NCBI GenBank assembly: GCA_900239685.1
Contig: OENT01000817.1
Coordinates: 1-64,000, forward strand
Source of the DNA: Rotaria macrura
Lineage: Eukaryota > Rotifera > Eurotatoria > Philodinida > Philodinidae
Length of the DNA: 64,000 nt
Direction of reading: 5' to 3'
The notes beneath the pieces were generated by a model. It had not been told where the DNA came from and did no database searches. It was given only the letters and a program-made list of their open reading frames with translations. Every line of letters starts with the position of its first letter. Position 1 is the stretch's first letter. A program made the translations under genes and the position numbers. Positions 53,074 through 64,000 of the stretch are shown here, piece by piece.

Positions 53074-56000
53074 TTAACTATCGAAAAATCGTAAAAAATC
53101 ATATAGATTTATTTTGCCTTCACTGTCTGTTGAACATTCAGTAATCATCTAAATGAAACAAAATTTTTCATTATATAAAACAAAACATATCATTTCGTTT
53201 TTGTTTACCGCATCGATAAGATCGTTCTCAAGTGGTAAATTAATTTGTCGAAATAAATCTAAAATATTATCTCGAGATATGAAACCGTGCCGATCTTTGT
53301 CATAGCGTAAGAACATTTGTCGAATTTCCTCGTGGTTAGTTATACGCATATGTTTTAATTTATTGCGTACTTCAGCATATAAACGGACAAAATCACCTGG
53401 TCGACGTTGTACACGTACATTAGTAGTAAGGCGTGCATCGGGCCGACCAGGTTCATCACTTAAATGTTGTCGTAATGATTCAATGACAGTTGGCGTAAAT
53501 TGTTCTGGATGTTCTTCAGCATATTTCAACACAAATAAATCAGCTGAACAAATTACAAAACGTTTATGAAATATTTCAATAGTTGCACCGATATAAAAAT
53601 CAGATGGACCATAGTATTGAGGATGTTCAAGTGAAGAACCTTTTACAAAGTTGAAAGAAACATACACGTCATTATGATGGTATTTGTCCGACTGTACCTG
53701 GCTTTGATACACGTGTTCGTTCAAGAAATCTTCCACCAATAATACCTGAATTGCGTTGAGGTGGTTCGTGAATAGTGATTGTATCGTCACCAAGACGATA
53801 ACTAATTATAAATTTACGTGATCTGTCATCTTCACGAGGACTATCCTATTAAGAAAAGACAAAGTGTGATCTTTAAAATGAAACGAACACCGAGAGTGTC
53901 TCGGTTTATTGTTTCGTACTAAAACAGCTTCATAACGAAGTACACGATGATCATTTTCCATTAGTTTGACATAATCTTTTTTAGGTCGTTCAGGTTGAAG
54001 ACGTAAACAATTTTGCATAGAATCTTCTAATGAACCATATCCATTGTACGGAGGAATTTCCTAGAAGAATATTCACATAAACATGTACAGATTTTTCTCT
54101 TGGAAATGAAAGAAGTAATTTTTAATTTTTACCATTTTAGCATGTTCATGACGTGTTTCTTCAATATTAACTGGTTCGAAATTGTTGACACCAAAATTTT
54201 TTGCATAGAATGTTTTTGTAAACACATCACAATCGTATATGAGAAAATTGCGACCATAGATATTAATAGTTTTTCCAACCATTAAGTCCGATGGTTTCAA
54301 ATAATTAGTTACTTCAGTTTCAGTTAATTCAAGAAATACATGTGGAAATGTACCTAAAGAATACTTTGATTTTATTTCATTCGAAGACATCATTCATTCT
54401 CTAAATTGACTACATATGGGAATTTTTACTATTGATTGACCTATTCACAATCGAAGTATGCTTACGTCACATTGAAGAAAATAGTGAGTGAAATGCAATA
54501 ACAATAATCTACGGAATTATACGAATGGAATTGTTTTCAAAAACTCGAACGAATCTGTAACTTTGAATAAGGATACGTAAATAGATATTAGTGAGACGAT
54601 CTTGGCATTGATGATATGAATTCAGTTTCAACGGTCGCATTGCTGATGCTCAAATGTTGAAGAATATTTCTCTTTCTAGTGACATTCATGTTCACCATAC
54701 GATTAAAAAGTCAGCGTAGAATCTGTTCGATAACTATTTGTCCTCGTGTGCAAGTATTCACCTCGATTCAATATCCAATATTCTGACTCGAACATGACAT
54801 GTAGAATATTAGCTGTGTTATTGAACTTACCTTTGATATCGTATCGATCTTTGGGAATTTTATGACGTGTAATAAGTACAGGAAATGGATCTCGACCATC
54901 ATTTGCTTTATGTACTTCTCGTATTTCCATGGTATCGTTAACAAGAAAATATTGAATAACGAATTCTCTTTTTTCACCAAACATTTTTGATCGATCATCC
55001 CATGTAGCATAAAAACGTAAAACTTTTCGATCCATTTCAATATATTGTTTAAGTTTATCGAAATCGCTCTTAGTTTTAAATGATTTAATTTCAGCTGCTT
55101 GTTGTCGTTTCGTTAAATATGGATCACGCGGTATCAATTCTGATTGGTTTACATGAACACCTTCACTTTCAAGCCACTCCTAATAGAAATTTAAAAAAAT
55201 TTCACTAATGATACATACATATCGTTCGTTTTCTTTTCTTTCATTTTTTTTGATCTTACTCTAGTGAAAGCATCACAATCACACACACGAAATACTTTTC
55301 CATAGACAGATAAGTTTTGTCCAAGATTAACATCACGAAAATTATACGTTTCACCTTGATCATTCTTTGGAAAACGATGACGACGAATTAATTTACCTTG
55401 TGGAATACCACTATTTTCTTGAACTTCTTCAAGTACTTCTAGACTATCGTCCTCAAGATAGTAAAGAATTTTAACTGGTCGTACACGGAAATATTCGTTT
55501 GGACTTTCGTGAATCGTTTGTTTAAAATAACCAAAAAAACGAAGAACTTTTTTATCGAATGCTAATGTAGCTGGAACAAATTTATCCGGCGTTTGAACCA
55601 CTGAATTACCATACAATAGTTCTGGTCGATAGTTTCGAAGACGTTCTAATTCATCTTCACTGATTTGATTATAGTTAATACGTGTGCCCCCTTAACATAA
55701 ACAATGCCGGTTATCCGATTTATTATAAATCGCAAGTAAAGAAAAATATATAAGCATGTAAACTTGTTTACATTAATCTGATTCATACTTCACCGATTAT
55801 TCATCTTTTCCAGTTGAATTATTATCAAGAATAATACCACGGCAAAAACTTTTGTGTTAGAAGAATATTTTGCTCTTTCAGCTAGTGTATCTCCTATGAA
55901 ATCTATGTTCTTTTTCAAGGTATATTTAGTGGAATGTGGACTTTTGAAATGTGACTTGTCGCTTGGAATAGTATTTTATTTAGATTTAGTCGTTCGTTCA

Positions 56001-56385
56001 AAAAATTTAAAACTTCACAGAAACGAACACACAATTTATTTTAGGGTGGACCAAATAGTTCGTAGACAATGTTTTAAGTACAAGTATCTCAAGGACTACG
56101 TCGATCTTAGGACCGGTACTAGTATACTACATCGATAGACATGTTGGAAAAGCAGTTTTCAAAAACGATATGGAAATTCTTTTCTCTTACCTAATCCGAC
56201 TTGAGGCCATTTAGTAACTCGATGACCATTTTTAACATCGAGCGTGTGACTGACATGAAAGTTAGTTTGCTAAAATACAAATATTTGCATTACAAGAAAG
56301 AAAGGACATCATGATAGCATCGATCCAATATACATACTGTTGGATCACGAAATGTATTTCCTGGTAAACATGGTAGACCCTCCAT
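53074..56385 (-). CDS. EFHC1: EF-hand domain-containing protein EFHC1 (axonemal DM10 protein)
   Basis: EFHC1 (Rib72-like) lines the lumen of ciliary doublet microtubules. Exons on minus are 56385-56338, 56269-56191, 55690-55260, 55179-54831, 54353-54133, 54060-53920, 53845-53698, 53639-53209 and 53148-53074. All are in phase, giving 640 aa, the same length as the human protein. The N-terminus MEGLPCLPGNTFRDPT matches the family. Three DM10 domains follow. The first contains FVPATLAFDKKVLRFFGYFK and GKVFRVCDCDAFT. The second contains YIEMDRKVLRFYATWDD and NIYGRNFLIYDCDVFTK. The third contains LMENDHRVLRYEAVL and YYGPSDFYIGATIEIFHKRF. A C-terminal EF-hand region follows (MFLRYDKDRHGFISRDNILD, then STDSEGKINLYDFLRFFDS). 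Introns are short except the second at 500 bp. EFHC2 is the alternative, but the termini fit EFHC1 better. Confidence 0.95.
55691..56190 (-). other. 500-bp intron 2 of EFHC1
   Basis: AT-rich intron with no recognised element. A plus-strand frame at 55854-56138 has no similarity to anything I know. Confidence 0.6.
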
Positions 56386-56953
56386 TTTTCTTTTTATTTA
56401 ATAATCGTCGCCTTGTTGTCAAGAGGCACTAATAAGTGATATTGTTGCTATTCTGTTTGTCTTTTTCTTTCTGTTTGATGCCAACATTTTATAATCTCGG
56501 TTACTAAGTAACAACCATCGAACATTTATCATGTGTGAATTTCTAATTTAAAATTATGTTCGACTATTCATTTCAGTACTTCTACAATAAGCAAAAAAGA
56601 TAGAAGCAATTATAATCTGCTTGCATGATATGATGCCCATCAGTAGATGTCGCATGAAACTTCACATGTTATATGTATGTTGCATGGGAAATTCCACTTG
56701 AGTAGAAGTTAAAATGTCAACGTTAAAATTTCAAGTTTTCCTGTCTTTTTTAGTAAAATTTTCAATTTTCCTGAATTTTAATTCCTACAGCATCATGTAT
56801 ACAGAACAACTAGCATATATGAGTAAGCGAGTTTCACAAGACTTTTACTTACGAAATTCCATATGGTAATTATGTCAGATCGAGAGTATATTAATGGGGT
56901 TATTCTTAAACAACTCCACAGAAGTTTTCTTCGCTTATAGGACTACTTGAAAT
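56386..56953. other. Divergent promoter region between EFHC1 and the diverged FAU copy
   Basis: This 568-bp spacer lies between a minus-strand gene on the left and a plus-strand gene on the right, so both promoters should be here. It is AT-rich; no TATA, terminal-oligopyrimidine or other motif can be called with confidence. Confidence 0.45.
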
Positions 56954-57491
56954 ATGCAAATCTTTATTCGAACCTCTGCCAAATTATTGGCATGCAATGT
57001 TGAAAAAGATGATACCATTCAAGATATTTATGTAAGTTTAATGCTTCCGAATTCTGTATAAGTAATACAAATAATATAGGAACATGTTGCCCATGAATGT
57101 GGTTATGATGTAAGTGATATTTCATTGAATTTACATGGAACAATCTTAAACTGTGAACAATCAATCGGAGACATTGATCTAGTTCCTGGTGCCACATTTG
57201 ATGCCAATCTCAAATTACTAGGTGGCAAAACTCATGGACGAATCAATAATGCTGGCAAGGTTAAAAATCAAACACCCAAAGTACATATCCTCTCATTAGT
57301 GATCAATACATTGTAAACCGATTATTCATTTAATATTTTAATAGGTTCCTCCAACAGAAAAACCAAAAAAGAAAACTGGTCGTGCTCGCCGTCGTGAACA
57401 GTATACCCAACGTTTTTCGAATAAAATCGCCTCAGCAAACGGCATTCGACGTGGGCCTAACTCAAACTATCAACTACCTGCTTCTTCATAA
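56954..57491 (+). CDS. FUBI-ribosomal protein eS30 fusion, diverged paralogue
   Basis: FAU genes encode a ubiquitin-like protein (FUBI) fused to ribosomal protein eS30, cleaved after a Gly-Gly. Exons are 56954-57031, 57080-57280 and 57345-57491, giving 141 aa. FUBI part: MQIFIRTSAKLLACNVEKDD through FDANLKLLGG. eS30 part: KTHGRINNAGKVKNQTPK, a Pro/Lys linker (VPPTEKPKKK), then TGRARRREQYTQRFSNKIAS and a shortened tail to SNYQLPASS. The three-exon structure, with first two exon lengths (78 and 201) equal to the second copy at 61953, shows common descent. Changes at otherwise fixed eS30 positions (GSLARAGKV is here GRINNAGKV) mark it as the diverged copy. A polyadenylation signal (AATAAA) lies at 57674. 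It may be a specialised or decaying paralogue, but the frame is fully open. Confidence 0.9.
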
Positions 57492-58123
57492 ATAATACTA
57501 CCAAAGCAGTAGACCTGTTTTTGACTCGATGTAGAACGAACGAACTCACTAACTTTTCCATATCAAATTCATACTTCTTTCTATGATGATATCTTGTTTT
57601 TTCCAAAAAGAATCGATTAAATTTACTATAACTAAGCAATATTCAAAGAGTGATTCAATCTGATATTTCTTTTAATAAACTTTCATTTTACTCTATTAAG
57701 ATATGCGTGTTTTATTTCAGTTATCGAACTGCTTACAAATACTGACAATCTCTTTATACTTTTGATTTCAAGCCTTATACCGTTTGATTTAATGCATAAG
57801 TGTCAAATAATCAAGTATGAACTCTATTGAACTCTACAACCATCCGTTCAAAATGAATGAAATTTCAGTTTCGCATAACTCAGGAGTCTCATTTCGATGA
57901 TCGAAGCAATCGATTTGTATAGGATTTCTCTAAAATCAATGAAATCTTATCGGAATCCTGGAGACGAAATGACTTTCGGATTCCTGGCATTGGATATGAT
58001 CGGATTGTAGTGTAGAAATATGACAGAATCTAACGGGAGCTTTTGACTTCCATCTAGCAAAGTCACCTGTTGACGGTTAGTAGATACTCTTCCTAGTCTT
58101 TTTTGTGTTTTATTTATTTTCTT

Positions 58124-58162
58124 TGGTGACGTTTCGTCAACGATGTTGACTTCTTCAGACCA
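58124..58162 (-). ncRNA. Hammerhead-ribozyme-like motif (left arm copy)
   Basis: This is the reverse complement of the right-arm motif at 58392-58430, with identical sequence; see that entry for the fold. It points toward the left end of the palindrome. Confidence 0.4.
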
Positions 58163-58391
58163 TAAAATGTAATAAGTAAGCACACACAACCACACTTTCT
58201 CTCTCTCTCACCTACGCACGTCAGATAAAAGAAACATTTAAATTATATATTTTTTTCTATACATAGTGGAACGAACNGTTCGTTCCACTATGTATAGAAA
58301 AAAATATATAATTTAAATGTTTCTTTTATCTGACGTGCGTAGGTGAGAGAGAGAGAAAGTGTGGTTGTGTGTGCTTACTTATTACATTTTA

Positions 58392-58430
58392 TGGTCTGAA
58401 GAAGTCAACATCGTTGACGAAACGTCACCA
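58392..58430 (+). ncRNA. Hammerhead-ribozyme-like motif (right arm copy)
   Basis: In order: TGGT, CTGAAGAA, GTCAAC-ATC-GTTGAC, GAAACGTC, ACCA. TGGT and ACCA can pair as helix I (4 bp), and GTCAAC/GTTGAC as helix II (6 bp, 3-nt loop). CUGA, a GA, GAAA and UC occupy the expected core places. Helix III would be minimal (AC/GU without a real loop), and one extra A lies between the core CUGAAGA and helix II. Minimal hammerheads with very short helix III are known from Penelope-like and other eukaryotic repeats. Cleavage activity is not established. Confidence 0.4.
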
Positions 58431-58879
58431 AAGAAAATAAATAAAAAACAAAAAAGACTAGGAAGAGTATCTATTAAACGTCAATTTTCAATGACATTCC
58501 TTTCAACATATCAAAGTCACCTGTTATTAATTAGTATACAAATAATAAAATACGGCTGATTCGTCAGATGCGCTATTAGGTCCATCTTCAGGATATAACA
58601 ATATATATATATATATTATGTTCACTATAGTCATAACCTACTTTATTTGTGTTAGGTAGTTTCCTCTTGGTTGCTTACTTTGCTTTTTTCTTAATTGAAT
58701 ATGTTAACTCTTATATCTTCTAACTCTTTTGTGTTATCTATAGGCATATTTTATTGTGCTTCTAACAGTTGATATATAAACCTGTTATTTCCTATTTGAT
58801 CTGGGGGAAAAAATTTTGATAGATGACATAAGAGGAATAGCAAAGTTAAGAAAATTTTAAAAGTATAAGAAAGCATATA

Positions 58880-61410
58880 CAGTAAAACCTCTATCAATGA
58901 ACGCCTCTATAAAGTGAACACAGTTCGTTACAGAGCAGGGCTCCCCTGCCCTGTAAGGAAGAACAGAGCAGGAAAGGACAAAACCTTTTGCCCTGATTCA
59001 AAAAAAGCTTTTTTTTACAGATTCTGATTAAAATGCAGTAGTTTTATTAGAAAACCGATAAAATTGGCAAAATTCGTATTGGATTTCAAACTAATTATTT
59101 GATGTTCAATCGATTAAACTCTGTTGCTAGATCATCACTTTTGTATTCCGTTCAAATTTATTTTTCTAGTGTCTATTTTCAAGGAGTTTCCATATCAGAA
59201 GGCTATCTTACTTAGCTCAAAAAGTTTATGTGGATAAAAATAATGTACCTAAGGAATCAATTCAAAAGTTTTCTTTTAATCTGATGACAATAGTAGTCAG
59301 CTCTGTTGAAATTAAGCCATCCTTAGTTTAATAGCCACGATGAATAAACAATCATTTTATACTAGAAGTTTGCTCACAGGAAAATAGCAAAGGCAAAATA
59401 GAAGCTAATCAGATTCCTATTTTTGCTTTCAAAAATGCTGAAATTTCTCAAGATTTCTTAATCTCAAGTCTGGTTTTTGAGTAACAGACGATAGTTTAAC
59501 AATTAAAATCACTTTTCTCCTATTGAACTACCTTTTTCCAGTAAAAAACTTAGTATTTTACAATATTTAGTTTCTAAAAACGCCTACCAACGATCAAAAA
59601 CTTAGTTCCGATTAAAATTGATTCTTTTCTGGTCCAAAATGAATTGTGGTAGCGTTACTTTAATCAACTTTTCTTAGGTAATGGGCAGACTTCATTCAAC
59701 TTAAATCTTTTTATAATCTGCCATAGTCGATTATTCGAAATTGAGTAGTCACAAATGACTATTGGAAATCGATTTCAATGGACTAAAGTTATTTCACTCA
59801 AAATATTATTAAACAATCTTACAATCAAATGAAATCTATCTTTTTGATTGAAAAACTCTGACTATGGACACACTAAAATGATGCCATTTCACTTCACTTT
59901 TACGTCAGATATTTGTCTGATCTTTAATCATTTTCCTGGATGGACAAACGAGTCTCACAATATTTTTTTAAAATGTTTGATCCTAGAGGTAAATGTGAGG
60001 AAAAATTTAGGCGATACATAGAAGACAAGAATGGATAGGGTAGGGTTACATGAACTTTCCTGAAACAAAGCTACCATTTCTTATTGCATGGAAATAGGAC
60101 AAAGGTTTCATTTATTACTATTTTATTTTGTATATTGTGCCAGAAATTATTATCGTATTTTGAAACATGCTATGACAAAGATTGCCCTATAGTGTTACAA
60201 GAACTAATTGTCGTAGAAAGAAGTTCAGAAACAAATGCATATTTTTTTGTTTCCCTTTTGGAAATACGTACTTCATCCATATCATGATTCAAAAGGTTGA
60301 GAATTGAATAATCTGATTGAAATAGTAGTGCTTTCACTCAATTTTTAAACATAAGAAGTCCATTAAAATCATATGATTTCTGGAGCTTGTAGAACAGTAC
60401 TTTTTTCTGTTACGTGACGGTGTTTAATTACATATTAACTTTGATTGTGGTACTTTCGAAATAACCTAAAATATGGGCACAAAATTCGAAAGCAATCGCA
60501 TAATTTGTATCAATATTTAAAATCATGTACTAGGCTTACTCAGTTTAGACGCCCTGTCCTGTTCTCAGGGCGGGGCAAACCAAAACTGAATGAGTCATTT
60601 TCAGGGCAGAAAAAGCGGCTCTGTAACGGTCTCTGAAAGTGAACACCTCCTATTTGAACGAGTGTTTCGGCTCCCCCTCTATTGATTTTTCTGTAAATGA
60701 ACCTCTATATATCGAATTGAACACTTCCCCATTCTAAACATGAACACTATTTTCCGGTCTCTTCAGCTCAGAAAACTTCCTTATTACGAACACAGGTGGG
60801 TGAGACAAGTATACATGTGCGTATGAAATAAGAGGGAAAAAAGAAAATTCGTCGCATTTCTAGAACGAAACGAACTATGAAAATGAATAGTCTGGGTCAA
60901 GTTGATGAGTTGCATGTGAACCAACAACGTCCTTATCTATTTACGATTGTGAGATGGCGACGAATCACCACCCAAATTCATCGAGGCCATGGAAATGGTC
61001 AAACAGTTGCACCTACTAGTTGCCACTCAGCAATCACAACTAAACTATCTTATCTCTCAACTGGATTCGCAGCAGGTTCAATTCTTCAATGGCTGGAAAA
61101 AAAGCAACCAGCAAGACAGATAACGATCGACAATATTTTTCATAAAAATTGAATAGACGTGTAATATACGAAAGAAGTATTTGTTTTACTTTGTTTCATA
61201 AAAATGTAATAAAGGTGTAATAGATGAAAGAAATAATATTTTTACTTTGGGCTTACTGGGGTAAATTCTAACACGAAAGGTGCGTAATCACCAACCGGCC
61301 ATAATAAGTAAGTGGCGTATACATGTAAGTGTTCAGTTAATGCAGAAACTCCATATAATGAACACCCTTTTGAGGGTCCCGTTAGTGTTCATGACAGAGA
61401 GCGTTTACTA
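58880..61410. mobile_element. Degenerate pogo/mariner-like TIR transposon, 2.5 kb
   Basis: The left end TA-CAGTAAAACCTCTATCAATGAAC and the right end GTTCATGACAGAGAGCGTTTACTA-TA are about 70-75 percent complementary. TA flanks both ends, as in Tc1/mariner-pogo target duplications, and the CAGTAAAACCTCTAT start is typical of pogo/Tigger-type termini. Secondary blocks of the same theme (AGTGAACACCTCCTATTTGAACGA near 60646 and ATATAATGAACACCC near 61353) lie inside. The longest internal frame (60877-61152) gives no recognisable transposase. The left part is interrupted by another inverted-repeat element. Confidence 0.65.
58928..60630. mobile_element. Second inverted-repeat element nested in the pogo-like element
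   Basis: GTTACAGAGC followed by GGGCTCCCCTGCCCTG at the left is matched by CAGGGC...GGCTCTGTAAC at the right. On both sides the sequence outside returns to AAGTGAAC-type pogo-like repeat, which indicates insertion of this about 1.7-kb element into the other. CAGGGC/CAGAGC termini recall hAT elements, but no 8-bp target duplication is clear and no transposase was recognised. Confidence 0.5.
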
Positions 61411-61952
61411 TAAATACACATGAATGTATATTATTGTACAGAGTAAGTGGAGAGCAAAGGATTCTATAATAACAAGTAAATATGTTCTACAAGAAACGCA
61501 AATCAACTTATCAGATATTCGTTAAAAAAAGAATATCTAAGGAGCATATTCAATAACACAAGAAAATTTAATGTCGCGAAGCTATTCTCTTTCATCGAAT
61601 CTTTGGTAAATTTCTATTTAGACGCTATTCAGTAGAACTGTTGCCCAGCGCTATCTATCGAAAACAAAAAGATGTCCTTTAGTTAGAATAGTTTTTTAAA
61701 ATATTTAATTCATTATTTTAATTGCTATATTCACAATCGGATATTTTGAACACTTCAAATATAAACATGATCTCATAGACTTCGAGTTGTTTATTCCATA
61801 GATTATCTAATGGAGAATAAGTTTTGCAATAGTAAACAGTTATTAGTTCATGAAACTAAATTTCGAAATTTCCTTTTTTTCCTACATCATATGATTAGTA
61901 TTTATTCACTGTAGATTGTTCGTCGATCTTTTTTCTACACTAAAAAGTAAAC

Positions 61953-62508
61953 ATGCAAATCTTTGTTCGTGGTGCTGACGAGCTCTTACCGCTCGATCTT
62001 GAAAAAGATGACACTGTTCAAGATATCCGTGTAAGTTTTCTTTTTAATATTGTAATATATGATAATTCATATGGTCATTGTTTCTCGTAATGTTTTTTTT
62101 TGCAGGAATATGTCGCCGAAGAATATGATATTGACATGGATGAACTCGTATTAAATTACAATGGAACACTCTTAAATGACGAACAAACTGTTGAACAATT
62201 CGGACTTGTTCCAGGTTCAACACTTGATGCTACCATCAAATTGTTTGGTGGTAAAGTTCACGGCTCGTTAGCTCGTGCCGGTAAAGTCAAAGGTCAAACA
62301 CCAAAGGTAAAATAAACTCGACGATTGATTAAGTACTAAGACAGCATCGTTTGTTCTCAAACATTTTCAGGTAGCTAAACAAGAAAAACGCAAGAAGAAA
62401 ACTGGTCGTGCTAAGCGTCGTCTTCAATACAAGCAACGATTTGTTAACAAGGTTGCTTCATTCGGTCGTCGTCGCGGACCTAATTCAAATCAACAAGCTG
62501 CATCGTGA
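61953..62508 (+). CDS. FAU: FUBI-ribosomal protein eS30 fusion, canonical copy
   Basis: This gene encodes the ubiquitin-like FUBI domain fused to small-subunit ribosomal protein eS30, which is released by cleavage after Gly-Gly. Exons are 61953-62030, 62106-62306 and 62371-62508, giving 138 aa. FUBI part: [20 protein letters not shown] through [12 protein letters not shown]. eS30 part: [20 protein letters not shown], then [20 protein letters not shown] and [13 protein letters not shown], nearly identical to animal eS30. AATAAA lies at 62644-62649. It is 4.5 kb downstream of the diverged copy in the same orientation. With its conserved sequence it is the likely source of functional eS30. Confidence 0.96.
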
Positions 62509-64000
62509 GAATCGATCTAAACAAACGAAAAAGACAAACCAACATCTGCTTCATAACTCCTCATTTAACTGATACAAGATTGATTTGAGATAGCAGCTGC
62601 ACACGATCACCAGGAGTTGAAAAATATATTATTTTTGTTTCTGAATAAAACATCGCAAAAGACAGTCAGAAGCGAAAATCATTTTGCTTGTTTTTTCTTC
62701 ATTAAATACTTTCTATGAAAACAAGAAAAGTATTATGAAACTGGGTGGATTGACAAACTACATCGCTTCGAAAGCTTCATCTGTAAACATATCAGAGATC
62801 GCGATTAAAATGTCACATTGAATGGGTACTGTTAGATTGGTACGAATCTTGTTCAAGTATTTTGGTTACTATCATCTCAGAATTCTATTTCATCTGAAAT
62901 AAACTTCATAGTAAATCTTAACTTTTTCAAAATATGATAAACACGTTAGAATATGCAAAATATGAAAAAATTTTGCATAGAAAGTTATTTCAATGAAAAT
63001 TTAAGAACAAGAAAGGCTTCTGGTTTTTTATCACTCAATCAAATATAGTTAAATGTCTTCTATTAAAAAATAATTTATCAACGGGGATCTATACTGAATA
63101 AGATCTGATTACTCTATTGGATACTTTTTCATTACGTGATACAGAATTATGTTTATTGAAAAATTAATTCAGTAGTGAAGCTTTTGATTTTACATCTATG
63201 AACTTGTTCATTTTTGCGTAAGTATTTATTTTTATCGAAGAAATCAAATTATTACGTCGATTATGAAGAAATACGTATTGTTCTAGGTTAGTTGATTGAG
63301 ATAGACATGAATGATGAAAGTTTGTAACTGTAAACAGTGAATATAAAAAATAAGTCGTTTGAATTTTGATACGAACTCTACATATCACTGAAGAAATCGT
63401 TTTGTCGAAAATATAATGAACAACTTATGTGTTAACGAATACTGCTAGATGGAACGCATGGGTAACCCTAATAAATTGAAAGTTTTAAATAAAAATATGA
63501 CACGTGATAGTTTAGAGAAATTCAACACAAATGACTATCATGGAAATATTTTGAATTCAGAATATTAATCATTTCAAAAAGTCAAATCAACATATTGAAT
63601 TTGATGTCATTAATGCATTACATGTGATCATTATCAACATTTTTCAACAAGATGTATTTTCAATCTATTGTTTTTGCACAATCTGAAACATGAAGAAAGA
63701 ACTTTAGTATTGTTTTGAAGTTCCATATATTACTTCATCCAACCTTCTTCAAGGTTATTCAAACAGGAAATCTCCATAATGAAATCAGAGACCTTAAAAA
63801 AAAAGGAATACCAATAAAGAGACATGTTTTTCTTTTCTTACTTGCATCGAACTTCCAAGTGTATCTTCGTTTCCGAGTATATACAGATAATACAATTATC
63901 TATCAATTCTATGGTCAGTTTGACTTTGATTTGCATGAAGCATATCGATCTTAGGAAAAATAGTTATTAACTCAATTACCAACCATATGTGATCATTCTC
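62509..64000. other. 3' flank, AT-rich, no gene seen
   Basis: After the FAU polyadenylation signal I see no supported gene. A frame at 63715-63954 without ATG has no similarity; it could be an exon of a gene beyond the window but cannot be supported. Confidence 0.5.

Larger units (their letters stand above)
58070..58484. repeat. Near-perfect 0.4-kb palindrome centred on an unresolved base
   Basis: The left arm 58070-58276 and right arm 58278-58484 are reverse complements with only a few mismatches. They meet at GTGGAACGAAC-N-GTTCGTTCCAC with no spacer except the N at 58277. Each arm contains a GAGAGAGA / GTGTGTGT run and one hammerhead-like motif. Either the genome has a head-to-head duplication here, or the assembly joined two copies at an unresolved point. 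Confidence 0.9.
57492..61952. other. 4.5-kb repeat-rich spacer between the two FAU genes
   Basis: Beyond the first FAU 3' end, this stretch holds a long palindrome (58070-58484) and a TIR DNA transposon (58880-61410) with another inverted-repeat element nested in it. An AT microsatellite lies at about 58600-58618. From 61.4 to 61.95 kb is AT-rich sequence that must include the promoter of the second FAU gene. No host gene was recognised. Confidence 0.55.

Noticed and set aside
57947-58559. Paired frames with identical starts on opposite strands (MWLCVLTYYILWSEEVN)
   Set aside because: They are the same palindrome arm read twice. The peptide includes the hammerhead-like motif and is unlikely to be protein.
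60877-61152. 91-codon frame in the pogo-like element as a transposase
   Set aside because: No helix-turn-helix or DDE signature recognisable; left as element body.
63715-63954. 79-codon frame at the right edge
   Set aside because: No ATG, no splice context that can be tested inside the window, no similarity recognised.

Overview
The window is nuclear DNA of a small-genomed metazoan, most likely a bdelloid rotifer. This is an inference. Supporting signs are AT-rich sequence, tightly packed animal genes on both strands, very short GT-AG introns (about 50-70 bp) mixed with a few long ones, many small inverted-repeat elements, and a bacterial-type (Uma2) protein domain inside an animal gene. All gene models below come from reading splice sites, phase and protein similarity by eye, not from alignments.

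Layout, left to right. 0.9-3.9 kb: 3' end of ORC2 (+). 4.1-7.2 kb: complete RBBP5 (+). 7.8-10.9 kb: mitochondrial elongation factor Ts (TSFM, +), carrying an extra in-frame 621-bp exon that encodes a bacterial Uma2 nuclease-family domain, with an intronless cysteine dioxygenase gene (CDO1, -) nested in the next intron. 11.2-14.7 kb: katanin p60 (+), with a 1.24-kb terminal-inverted-repeat element inside one intron. 16.2-21.3 kb: an unrecognised secreted Lys-rich protein of about 1179 aa with five VGWxYRYR repeats (+). 21.4-22.0 kb: a small membrane protein (-). 23.7-26.2 kb: a TRMT2A-like tRNA methyltransferase homologue (-) that has lost its SAM and catalytic-Cys motifs. 27.9-29.1 kb: a Gln/Pro-rich protein with an alveolin-like Val/Ile/Glu/Pro stretch (+). 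29.3-30.1 kb: a 46-aa membrane protein and UQCR11 (both -). 34.1-37.9 kb: POLR2G/RPB7 (+), with a 2.9-kb intron and an 8-nt coding part of the last exon. 41.0-42.5 kb: FoxG (-). 48.1-48.4 kb: an NDUFA4-like gene (+). 53.1-56.4 kb: EFHC1 (-). 57.0-57.5 and 62.0-62.5 kb: two FUBI-eS30 (FAU) genes (+), one canonical and one diverged, separated by 4.5 kb of repeats.

The genes are mostly unrelated housekeeping functions: replication origin, H3K4 methylation, Pol II, mitochondrial translation and respiration, ribosome, cilium and microtubule. They do not form a pathway. The intergenic and long-intron space holds MITE-like inverted repeats, microsatellites, a degenerate pogo/mariner-like element with another element nested in it, and a near-perfect 0.4-kb palindrome centred on an unresolved base. 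Each palindrome arm carries a hammerhead-ribozyme-like motif.

The observations most worth following are the EF-Ts/Uma2 cassette exon, the VGW-YRYR repeat family, the apparent TRMT2 pseudoenzyme and the diverged FUBI-eS30 paralogue.
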